29,916 bases of DNA from the NCBI GenBank assembly GCA_963981015.1, contig CAXCCG010000026.1:1-29916 (forward strand). Direction: 5' to 3'. The stretch's first letter is position 1. The number at the start of each line of letters is the position of its first letter. The notes under the pieces were generated by a model. That model was not told the origin of the DNA and searched no databases. It saw nothing but the letters and a program-made list of their open reading frames with translations. The DNA is from Thiopontia sp013349825 (GTDB taxonomy: Bacteria; Pseudomonadota; Gammaproteobacteria; GCF-002020875). A program made the position numbers and the translations under genes. Of the stretch, positions 16,160-23,060 are shown in pieces.

Positions 16160-16216
16160 ATTGATGACGGGTCTTGTTTGATTGAGGGAAGTTTATTCGA
16201 TAGAGTTCAGGTTTAG
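16160..16216 (+). pseudogene. In-frame 18-codon extension beyond the stop of the P-loop protein
   Basis: After TAA 16157-16159 the same frame encodes IDDGSCLIEGSLFDRVQV up to TAG 16214-16216. The DD fits the second conserved acidic motif of HPr kinase-like domains. It could be a decayed C-terminus or a readthrough tail. It is too short to complete a kinase fold. Confidence 0.35.
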
Positions 16217-16295
16217 TTTTATGAGCCGGCAAACCAGCCATAGTTTTTTGTGTTTTTTATGAACCTGACCGTATTAAACTTGACCCGTTACCAGT

Positions 16296-16312
16296 CTGGA
16301 GGAGAACTCCAG
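16296..16312 (+). promoter_or_regulatory. Hairpin upstream of the HD-GYP gene
   Basis: CTGGAG-GAGAA-CTCCAG is a perfect 6-bp stem. It sits just before a small reading frame with its own AGAGGGG ribosome site and may influence translation there. Confidence 0.35.
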
Positions 16313-16324
16313 AGGGGCGTTTCT

Positions 16325-16366
16325 ATGTTGAATAACGCCTGCATTGAGGCCATCCGATGCGTGTAA
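16325..16366 (+). CDS. Possible 13-residue leader peptide
   Basis: ATG 16325, preceded by AGAGGGG, encodes MLNNACIEAIRCV and stops at TAA 16364-16366, overlapping the ATG of the HD-GYP gene at 16357. The overlap would couple translation of the two. No amino acid is enriched, so it does not look like an attenuation leader. It may be chance. Confidence 0.3.
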   Translation: MLNNACIEAIRCV

Positions 16367-17577
16367 TACGTGGCATGATCGATCTGGAAGTACCGCTTCC
16401 GTTTAATATCTACAAGGGCGATGGCTCTCTGTTGATGAGACAGGGGGTAGTTATCTACAACCAGTCCAGAATTGACCAACTCTGCCAGTGGGAAACCTAT
16501 ACCACTGCAAACGGCGAAAAAGATGATGCCCCAGCTGCGAGCATTGTTACCAAAGCAGATGATGTAACCGTCACAGATTATATTGAAGATCTGATGTTTC
16601 GCCTTGATATTACCTACTCTAACTTTCTCACCAACGGTTTTAACGTAGTCAATGATGTGACCCGTATCTCCGTTGAGCTCTACCACAAGATGATCTCTGA
16701 TCCAGATGCGATGATCGGTATGGTTCATCTGAGAACAGACCTCAAACATTCGATAATACGCACCTTGCAGAATGCTGTTTTTTCAATTCTCACAGCAAAT
16801 AGTCTGGGGTGGAGTAAGCAGCGGGTGACCAAGCTTGCCAGTGCAGCATTGACTGAGAACTTGGGAATGTTATCGATGCAAGAGGACCTTTTTCGCCACA
16901 GTGGTCCACTCCAGGAGTGGCAGACTGAGGCCATCCGTAAACATCCCGCAACCTCTGTGCAGATGTTGATTGGTATGGGGGTTAAAGATAAGGACTGGTT
17001 AAGGGCTGTTGGGTATCATCATGAGAGAATGGATGGTAGTGGTTATCCGAATAAACAGCAGGGGAGTGCTATTTTTGAAGAGTCACGAGTTCTTGCCATC
17101 GCTGACCGGTATGGTGCTACTATTTCCCCTCGAATGGATCGCAAACCTGGAAGCCCTCAAGATGTAATGCGCTACCTTTTGAAGGGGGAGAAGGAGCAGT
17201 ATGATCAGGATATCGTGCGTCACTTTATTGCTGAAATTGGTGTGTACCCTCCAGGCATTACAGTACGCCTCAAAAATGGTGATATCGCCGTGGTCACCCA
17301 TCGAAGGGCCAAAAGAACCTTCCCTCTGGTCTCCTCAATTTGGGACCGCGAATTAGTCCCGTATGATTTCCCCGTTGAGAGAGATACCTACTTTAGTGAG
17401 TTTGCGATTCTGGGCCATTTTCTGCATGATGATGCTTCACGTCTGAATGAAGATGCCTTGTGGGGGAAAGAGAGACACCGGTTAGGTAAAGATATTCAGA
17501 TGTTCCGTGTCCATGATGAGTATCATACAACTTCAGCTGAGGATGCTGAGTTGAGTGGTGAAGTTACGCTATTCTAA
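16357..17577 (+). CDS. Degenerate HD-GYP domain protein
   Basis: 406 residues and cytoplasmic. The N-terminal part (1-120) begins VIRGMIDLEVPLPFNIYKGDGSLLMRQG, as in stand-alone HD-GYP proteins. The HD-GYP domain (about 125-310) keeps IRKHPATSVQML, the signature HHERMDGSGYP (221-231), and SRVLAIADRYGA. The usual LLHDIGK is replaced by LTENLGM: the metal-binding His-Asp are Glu167 and Asn168, and the conserved Lys is Met171. Active HD-GYP enzymes cleave c-di-GMP with two or three metals. Loss of the namesake pair suggests weak or no catalysis and possibly a ligand-binding role. GAGG 7 nt before ATG 16357 is a plausible ribosome site. The response regulator follows 18 nt later, probably in one operon. 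Confidence 0.85.
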   Translation: MRVIRGMIDLEVPLPFNIYKGDGSLLMRQGVVIYNQSRIDQLCQWETYTTANGEKDDAPAASIVTKADDVTVTDYIEDLMFRLDITYSNFLTNGFNVVNDVTRISVELYHKMISDPDAMIGMVHLRTDLKHSIIRTLQNAVFSILTANSLGWSKQRVTKLASAALTENLGMLSMQEDLFRHSGPLQEWQTEAIRKHPATSVQMLIGMGVKDKDWLRAVGYHHERMDGSGYPNKQQGSAIFEESRVLAIADRYGATISPRMDRKPGSPQDVMRYLLKGEKEQYDQDIVRHFIAEIGVYPPGITVRLKNGDIAVVTHRRAKRTFPLVSSIWDRELVPYDFPVERDTYFSEFAILGHFLHDDASRLNEDALWGKERHRLGKDIQMFRVHDEYHTTSAEDAELSGEVTLF

Positions 17578-17595
17578 TTAATGATGAGATAGATA

Positions 17596-18171
17596 ATGAT
17601 TGAAGCAAATAGAAAAATACTGGTTGTAGATGATGACTTCAGTGTTTTAGATGCCTATGAAGAGATCTTGATCGCTGCAAATGATGATGAAGCCGATCGT
17701 CTGTTGGAGTTGCTAACAGCAGACCTTTCAGTGGGCAAAGATGAAAGTAAATCCACTGTTGACTCCTCAAAAGAGACCTTTGAGATGGTTAAGGCCTCCT
17801 CTGCAGAAGAGGCGATTGAGATCTTTCATCAAGCCCATACAGCAGGCGAGCCTTTCTCTACCGTATTTATGGATATCCGTATGCCACCAGGCATGGATGG
17901 CGTGGAGTGCAGTGGGCAGTTGCTGAAAATTGATCCCAACGTATATATCGTCATTGTCTCCGCCTATGCAGACTACTCGCTGAGTGATATTAAGCTGCAC
18001 CTTGGTAATAACTATGTCTACCTGAAAAAGCCTTTTATTCCTGAAGAGTTGATTCAGGTGGCTGAATTTTTCTCATTACAGTGGAAGAAGAGTCAGCAGT
18101 TAAAGCATAGGATTGTGGAGCTTGAGAACGAGCTGGACAGCTCTAAGAAGCTTCTGAACAAGTCTGGGTAA
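17596..18171 (+). CDS. Response regulator receiver with coiled-coil tail, probably truncated
   Basis: 191 residues. The receiver has the acidic cluster D12-D14, phospho-acceptor D93 in FMDIRMPPGMDG and the lysine in YLKKPF. Between the first helix and the second strand there is an extra, acidic, serine-rich stretch of about 30 residues. The MPPGMDG variant is familiar from receivers joined to kinase or GGDEF output domains. The tail FSLQWKKSQQLKHRIVELENELDSSKK is a coiled coil of the kind that normally leads into such an output domain. Here it ends in LLNKSG, encoded by a 42-bp insertion-sequence scar (18147-18188) that also supplies the stop. I infer loss of the output domain. It follows the HD-GYP gene by 18 nt. 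Confidence 0.85.
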   Translation: MIEANRKILVVDDDFSVLDAYEEILIAANDDEADRLLELLTADLSVGKDESKSTVDSSKETFEMVKASSAEEAIEIFHQAHTAGEPFSTVFMDIRMPPGMDGVECSGQLLKIDPNVYIVIVSAYADYSLSDIKLHLGNNYVYLKKPFIPEELIQVAEFFSLQWKKSQQLKHRIVELENELDSSKKLLNKSG

Positions 18172-18188
18172 TTTGAATCAGGGGTTCC
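18147..18188. mobile_element. 42-bp palindromic IS scar or miniature element
   Basis: The left end GAAGCTTCTGAACAAGTC resembles GGAACCTCTGAACAAGTC at 29838. The right end, read on the other strand, is GGAACCCCTGATTC, so the two ends are inverted repeats of each other. CTAA precedes and TTAA follows, compatible with the 4-bp YTAR-type target of IS5-like elements. No transposase remains. The scar overlaps the last codons of the response regulator. Confidence 0.5.
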
Positions 18189-18201
18189 TTAAACAGTAAG
18201 G

Positions 18202-19503
18202 TTATTCGCTTGCCAAGCTTGAAATGACCGCAACAACTCCACGAGTCAGCCTTTGTAAGGCCTCCGTGGTAATAACGTAAGAGGGCATTAGATAAATTAA
18301 GCTCCCGAACGGACGTACCCAGATTCCCTGTTTGACCAGCAGCGGTTGTATGACTCTAAGATCAACAGCTTTGTGCATCTCAACCACACCAATCGCACCA
18401 AGAACCCGTACCTCTTTTACGCTGTTTAGCTCGCTACAAGGTGCTAACCCCTGTTGCAGCTCCTGTTCAATCTGCTTGACTGCACTCTGCCAGGGACGAG
18501 AACAGAGTAGATCAATGCTTGCATTGGCAGCACTACAGGCCAGTGGGTTGCCCATAAAGGTGGGGCCATGCATCAAAGTACCGGTCTTATATTCTGATAT
18601 TGCAGAGGCAATCGTGTGACTCGTCATTGTTGCCGCCAATGACAATGTTCCTCCCGTTAAAGCTTTTCCAAGGCAGAGAATATCGGGTGTGATACTGGCA
18701 TGGTCACAGGCAAACAGCTCTCCAGTTCGGCCAAACCCTGTTGCAATCTCATCGGCAATTAACAGTACCTGATATTGGTCACAGAGTTGCCGTGCTCTCT
18801 GTAAATATTGTGGGTGGTAGAAATACATCCCTCCTGCCCCTTGCACAACCGGCTCCAGAATCAATGCCGCAAGTGTGGTGTGATGTTGTTCAAGGGTATT
18901 TTGCAGAGGGGTAATCGCCTCATCATCCCACTCGTGGTTGAAGGGGGTTGCAGGGCGTGGGATAAAGTGATGTGGCGTTAAATGGTGATGAAAGAGCGTA
19001 TGCATACCATTTTCAGGGTCAGCCAGTGCCATCGTAGCGAAAGTATCACCGTGATATCCGCCCTGAAGAACTGCAATCTCTCTCTTGGCAGGTTGCTCAA
19101 CAGCAATCCAATACTGAAGAGCCATTTTGAGGGCGACCTCAATCGAGATAGACCCTGAATCAGCCAGAAAAATATGCTGAAGAAGAGGTGGGGTCAGCTC
19201 GAGCAGACGCCGCGCTAACTCAACCGCTGGGCGGTGTGTCAATCCTCCAAACATCACATGAGAGAATTGACTGATTTGTTCTTCAAGCGCACGGTTAATT
19301 TCGCTGACATTATAGCCGTGAATTGCAGACCACCAGGAGGACATCCCATCAATCAGACGTTCGCCACCCTCCAGTGTAATGGTGTGTCCATCTGCAGAGC
19401 TGACAGGATATACCGTGTCAGGGTGCAGCATACTGCTATATGGATGCCAGAGATGGTTCCGGTCCAGTTCAAGCAGTTCGTTGGTTGTTAAGGAGGGGGG
19501 CAT
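18202..19503 (-). CDS. bioA: Adenosylmethionine-8-amino-7-oxononanoate aminotransferase
   Basis: Class III PLP aminotransferase that uses S-adenosylmethionine to make 7,8-diaminopelargonate in biotin synthesis. 433 residues. Family marks are LDRNHLWHPYSSM at the N-terminus, the DGMSSWWSAIHGYN substrate loop, LADSGSISIEVALKMALQYW, IADEIATGFGRTG, and the PLP lysine K280 in CLGKALTGG. The C-terminal GIWVRPFGSLIYLMPSYVI completes the fold. It stands alone here, with no bioBFCD in the window. Its promoter region is shared, divergently, with arsM, and a perfect 12-bp palindrome lies just upstream of its -10 box. Confidence 0.95.
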   Translation of the reverse strand: MPPSLTTNELLELDRNHLWHPYSSMLHPDTVYPVSSADGHTITLEGGERLIDGMSSWWSAIHGYNVSEINRALEEQISQFSHVMFGGLTHRPAVELARRLLELTPPLLQHIFLADSGSISIEVALKMALQYWIAVEQPAKREIAVLQGGYHGDTFATMALADPENGMHTLFHHHLTPHHFIPRPATPFNHEWDDEAITPLQNTLEQHHTTLAALILEPVVQGAGGMYFYHPQYLQRARQLCDQYQVLLIADEIATGFGRTGELFACDHASITPDILCLGKALTGGTLSLAATMTSHTIASAISEYKTGTLMHGPTFMGNPLACSAANASIDLLCSRPWQSAVKQIEQELQQGLAPCSELNSVKEVRVLGAIGVVEMHKAVDLRVIQPLLVKQGIWVRPFGSLIYLMPSYVITTEALQRLTRGVVAVISSLASE

Positions 19504-19530
19504 TTGGGTTGGTATACCATTGAAAATTAT

Positions 19531-19552
19531 ATTATAGCGTTGGTTTAAACCA
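19531..19552 (-). promoter_or_regulatory. bioA promoter with palindromic operator candidate
   Basis: On the minus strand a TATAAT box occupies 19536-19531. Immediately upstream is TGGTTTAAACCA (19541-19552), a perfect 12-bp palindrome placed between the -10 and -35 regions. Its core recalls half-sites of biotin-repressor operators (GTTTAC/GTAAAC), but the spacing is wrong for the classic BirA box, so the regulator is uncertain. Confidence 0.45.
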
Positions 19553-19559
19553 TTTTCTG

Positions 19560-19597
19560 CTCAGCAATGCTGAGACACTCACGCAATAAGATATAAT
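19560..19597 (+). promoter_or_regulatory. arsM promoter with palindromic operator candidate
   Basis: TATAAT at 19592-19597 is a good -10 box. CTCAGCA-A-TGCTGAG (19560-19574) is a perfect inverted repeat covering the -35 position. A repressor bound there would block the promoter. No arsR gene is in the window, so the binder is unknown. Confidence 0.45.
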
Positions 19598-19630
19598 AAA
19601 ATTATCAACAAATCTATGGAATAACAATCA

Positions 19631-20686
19631 ATGCATGATGAAGTGAAGAAGTATTACGGACAGATTCTGGTTACGAGTGGTGATCTGCAAACAGATGCCT
19701 GCTGTACCGACAGCAGTATGCCGGAGTACCTTAAAGGGCCACTCGCTGAGATTCATACGGAAGTTGCATCCAAATATTATGGGTGTGGATTGGTGGCACC
19801 TCAACAGCTTGAGGGTACTCGTATTCTTGATTTGGGAAGTGGCTCCGGAAGAGACTGTTATCTGCTGTCACGACTGGTGTCGGAGCGTGGTTATATTGTA
19901 GGTGTTGATATGACAGATGAGCAGCTCGAGGTGGCAAATCGCCATATCCAGTGGCATACAGATCAATATGGTTATGCACAACCCAATGTGGAGTTCCACA
20001 AGGGTTATATCGAGAAACTGGATGAACTCTCTTTGGAAGATGAGAGTTTCGATATCATTATTTCCAACTGTGTCATCAACCTCTCTCCAGATAAAGATGC
20101 TGTTTTGCGAGAGGCGTGGCGTGTATTGAAACCGGGCGGTGAACTCTACTTTTCGGATGTCTACTCAGAGCGACGAGTACCGGAGAGTTTAGTGAAAGAT
20201 CCGTTACTCTATGGGGAGTGTCTGAGTGGTGCACTCTATTGGAATGATTTTTTAACCCTTGCTAAACGTAACGGATTTGCCGATCCCCGCTTAGTTGAAG
20301 ACCGTCCTTTAACTATTGATAATCCGAAAATTGAGGAAAAACTGGGGCCACACCGCTTTTTCTCTGCGACCTACCGTCTCTTCAAGATTCCTGAACTGGA
20401 AGAGAGCTGTGAAGATTTTGGTCAGGCAGTAATCTATAAAGGAACGGTTGAACACCACCCTGACTGCTTTGTATTGGATAAGAGTCATATTTTTCAGAGC
20501 GGCAAGGTAGAGCCTGTTTGTGGAAACAGTTGGCTTATGCTCCATCAGAGCCGATTTGCTGAACATTTTGAGTTTATTGGAAATTGGGATGCTCACTATG
20601 GGATCTTTGATGGTTGTGGAACCACAATGCCATTTGATATCGATGTGGATCAGCAGCAGCGTAGTGATGGAGGGAGTTGCTGTTGA
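19631..20686 (+). CDS. arsM: Arsenite methyltransferase
   Basis: SAM-dependent enzyme that methylates As(III). 351 residues. The opening VKKYYGQIL and the TDACC pair (C24, C25) lead into the SAM-binding motif I, ILDLGSGSGRDCYLLSRLV, then GVDMTDEQL. Further arsenic-binding cysteines fit NCVINL and GECLSGALYW. The C-terminal domain with FAEHFEFIGNWDAHYGIF is the one found in long bacterial ArsM proteins, and the protein ends GGSCC. It is the first gene of the arsenosugar cluster: methylated arsenic would be the substrate for the next enzyme. The promoter lies in the bioA-arsM gap. arsS follows after 120 nt. Confidence 0.93.
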   Translation: MHDEVKKYYGQILVTSGDLQTDACCTDSSMPEYLKGPLAEIHTEVASKYYGCGLVAPQQLEGTRILDLGSGSGRDCYLLSRLVSERGYIVGVDMTDEQLEVANRHIQWHTDQYGYAQPNVEFHKGYIEKLDELSLEDESFDIIISNCVINLSPDKDAVLREAWRVLKPGGELYFSDVYSERRVPESLVKDPLLYGECLSGALYWNDFLTLAKRNGFADPRLVEDRPLTIDNPKIEEKLGPHRFFSATYRLFKIPELEESCEDFGQAVIYKGTVEHHPDCFVLDKSHIFQSGKVEPVCGNSWLMLHQSRFAEHFEFIGNWDAHYGIFDGCGTTMPFDIDVDQQQRSDGGSCC

Positions 20687-20806
20687 GGGTTAATACGATG
20701 TGTCTGTAGTGCTGATACTCAACAGCTATACCCTTTTATTGATCAATCCTCTACTGAGTTATCATACTGATAGAATAGAGGAATTGATTGGCCAAAAATA
20801 CCGACT

Positions 20807-21790
20807 ATGCTTGATACAACTCCTCTACTGAAAGAGATCTCCTTTCCTGAAATTCAACGTGAATCGTTGTCTGCGCTGCAGGTGAACCTGGGATATCGCT
20901 GCAACTTGAGTTGCATCCACTGTCACGTGAATGCTGGGCCAAAACGTAGCGAGATGATGGATCGAGAGAATATCGATGGGGTAATCCGCATACTGGAGCA
21001 GGGGAAGATTACCCAGCTGGATCTGACGGGTGGTGCCCCTGAACTGAATCCCCACTTCAAAATGTTGGTAGAAGCGGCATCGAAATTGGGTGTGCAGGTC
21101 ATTGACCGCTGTAACCTCTCTGTTTTGGAGCTTCCAGAACAGCAAGGGCTTGCTCAGTTTCTTGCAGATCACCGCGTCGAGGTGGTCGCATCCATGCCCT
21201 GTTATCTTGAAGATAATGTGGATGCACAGCGTGGCAAAGGAACCTTCTCAGAGAGCATTAAGGGGCTCAAACGGCTCAATAAGTTGGGGTATGGGAGTCG
21301 AGAAGGTGGACTGGTACTTAATTTGGTCTATAACCCGCAGGGGGCGAGCCTTCCACCCGATCAACAGTCACTGGAGGTCGATTACAAACGTGTACTGAGA
21401 GAGTCATACGGTATTGTTTTTAATCAACTGCTGACCATTGCTAACCTGCCGATCCATCGCTTTGGTAGTCTGCTGCTCTCAAAAGGGGAGTTTTCTGGCT
21501 ACATGGATCTGTTGCAGTCTGCCCACCAGCCACAGAATCTGGCCACCGTTATGTGCCGGACCCTCATCAGTGTTGACTGGCAGGGTTATCTCTATGATTG
21601 TGATTTTAACCAGATGTTGAAAATGCCTCTGGTCGATGAAGTAGATGATCCCCTTCATCTTCGTGATCTACTGGAGCTCTCCCTTCAACAGCGTCCTATC
21701 CAGGTTGCGGGTCACTGTTATGGTTGTACCGCAGGTCAAGGCTCAAGTTGTGGTGGTGCGCTTGATCGCGCCACGGGGGGCATCGCTTGA
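20807..21790 (+). CDS. arsS: Arsenosugar-biosynthesis radical SAM protein
   Basis: 327 residues. The radical SAM cluster motif CX3CX2C is C32-NLS-C36-IH-C39, and LDLTGGAPELNP follows as the SAM-contact strand. The C-terminal region ends GHCYGCTAGQGSSCGGALDR, the cysteine-rich tail of the ArsS family. Some family members use selenocysteine, and none is evident here. ArsS is known to join dimethylarsenite to the 5'-deoxyadenosyl group of SAM, giving the nucleoside precursor of arsenosugars. The stop overlaps the TTG start of the next gene by 3 bases within TTGA, so translation is coupled. Confidence 0.93.
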   Translation: MLDTTPLLKEISFPEIQRESLSALQVNLGYRCNLSCIHCHVNAGPKRSEMMDRENIDGVIRILEQGKITQLDLTGGAPELNPHFKMLVEAASKLGVQVIDRCNLSVLELPEQQGLAQFLADHRVEVVASMPCYLEDNVDAQRGKGTFSESIKGLKRLNKLGYGSREGGLVLNLVYNPQGASLPPDQQSLEVDYKRVLRESYGIVFNQLLTIANLPIHRFGSLLLSKGEFSGYMDLLQSAHQPQNLATVMCRTLISVDWQGYLYDCDFNQMLKMPLVDEVDDPLHLRDLLELSLQQRPIQVAGHCYGCTAGQGSSCGGALDRATGGIA

Positions 21791-22452
21791 TCTCAATTGT
21801 GATCCCTGCACTCAATGAGGCAGAGATTATTGTAAACACCTTGCTGCCGCTACAGGCGATGCGCAAACGGCAGGTAGAGATTATTTTGGTGGATGGTGGC
21901 AGTACCGATACAACTATTCAGCTGGCCACCCCTTACATTGATCAGCTTGTTGAATCTATAAAAGGGCGAGCCCTGCAGATGAATGCCGGGGCAGAAGTGG
22001 CACAGGGTGATGCGCTCTGGTTTCTCCATGCTGATACAGTTGTACCTGACGCAGGAGATCAGAGGATCCTTCAGGCGCTGCAAGAGGGTGCGTGGGGACG
22101 ATTTGATGTGCGTCTGAGTGGAGAGCGTACGGTGTTGCGCGTGGTAGAGTGGTGGATGAACCAGCGCTCCTGCTGGAGTGGTATATCGACGGGGGATCAG
22201 GGCATCTTCATTCAGCGTAAGCTGTTTAAACAGCTGGGTGGTTTTCCACAAATCCCTTTAATGGAGGATATTGAGTTGAGCAGAAAGCTCAAAAAGATTG
22301 CTGCACCGGCATGTATCCATACTCCACTGATTACCTCCAGCCGTCGCTGGGAGGAGCGTGGGGTTATGCGTACAATCTTGTTGATGTGGTGGCTGCGCTT
22401 GAGCTACTGGGCGGGTGTATCACCACAGCGGATTGCCCACTGGTACCGATGA
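21787..22452 (+). CDS. Arsenosugar-type family 2 glycosyltransferase (TIGR04283-like)
   Basis: 221 residues. The GT-A fold begins ISIVIPALNEAEIIVNTL, with VDGGSTDTT and the metal-binding region GDALWFLHADT. Near the C-terminus a short hydrophobic stretch TILLMWWLRLSYWAG may touch the membrane. The start is TTG 21787, overlapping the arsS stop, and no ATG is available nearby. This small GT2 family is regularly found next to arsS and is thought to help build or modify the arsenosugar. The exact donor and acceptor are not known to me. The stop overlaps the next ATG (ATGA). Confidence 0.88.
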   Translation: MISIVIPALNEAEIIVNTLLPLQAMRKRQVEIILVDGGSTDTTIQLATPYIDQLVESIKGRALQMNAGAEVAQGDALWFLHADTVVPDAGDQRILQALQEGAWGRFDVRLSGERTVLRVVEWWMNQRSCWSGISTGDQGIFIQRKLFKQLGGFPQIPLMEDIELSRKLKKIAAPACIHTPLITSSRRWEERGVMRTILLMWWLRLSYWAGVSPQRIAHWYR

Positions 22453-23060
22453 GTAGAGCGCTGCTGGTATTTTCCAAGGCACCTGAGGCAGGTACAGCAA
22501 AAACAAGACTGATTCCTGCATTGGGTGCGTTGGGTGCGGCACAACTGCAGCAAAAAATGACAGAGTGGGTGGTTACTGAGGCGGCTGCGTCGTCACTCGG
22601 GCCAGTTACGCTCTGCTGCGCACCCGACTGTAACCACTCCACCTTTTCAGAACTTCAGCAACGCTTTAAGATCGAATTACAGCCACAGCATGGAGAAGAT
22701 GTTGGAGAACGTATGCACAAGGCGATTGAGGGTACGCTTCAGTTGCATGACACAGTGATCTTGATGGGGAGTGATTGTCCGCAGATTGATCGGTCACTAT
22801 TGGCAACAGTGGCTGATACACTGGAACAGCATGATGTGGTGATTGTACCCGCAGAAGATGGTGGTTATGTGTTGATTGCCACGAGAGTGCCCGTGGCTAC
22901 TGTTTTTCAGGGAATAACCTGGGGAACGGACCGTGTGATGGAGCAGACCATTGGGGTCCTCCAGCAACAGCAGCTGAATTGGTACGCGCTACCCCCCCTT
23001 GTGGACATTGATCGTCCTGAAGATTTACAGTTTATTCCAAAGGGGTGGTTGGATGAGTGA
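22449..23060 (+). CDS. Arsenosugar-type glycosyltransferase (DUF2064/TIGR04282-like)
   Basis: 203 residues from ATG 22449, which overlaps the previous stop (ATGA). The nucleotidyl/glycosyl-transferase-like fold begins RALLVFSKAPEAGTAKTRL, contains ILMGSDCPQID and the PAEDGGYVLIA loop, and ends with VDIDRPEDL. The family (DUF2064, related to CofC and MobA nucleotidyltransferases) co-occurs with the GT2 protein and ArsS. It may supply an activated sugar or transfer it. The longer in-frame start at 22311 lies inside the upstream gene and is rejected. The next gene overlaps its last 8 bases. Confidence 0.87.
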   Translation: MSRALLVFSKAPEAGTAKTRLIPALGALGAAQLQQKMTEWVVTEAAASSLGPVTLCCAPDCNHSTFSELQQRFKIELQPQHGEDVGERMHKAIEGTLQLHDTVILMGSDCPQIDRSLLATVADTLEQHDVVIVPAEDGGYVLIATRVPVATVFQGITWGTDRVMEQTIGVLQQQQLNWYALPPLVDIDRPEDLQFIPKGWLDE

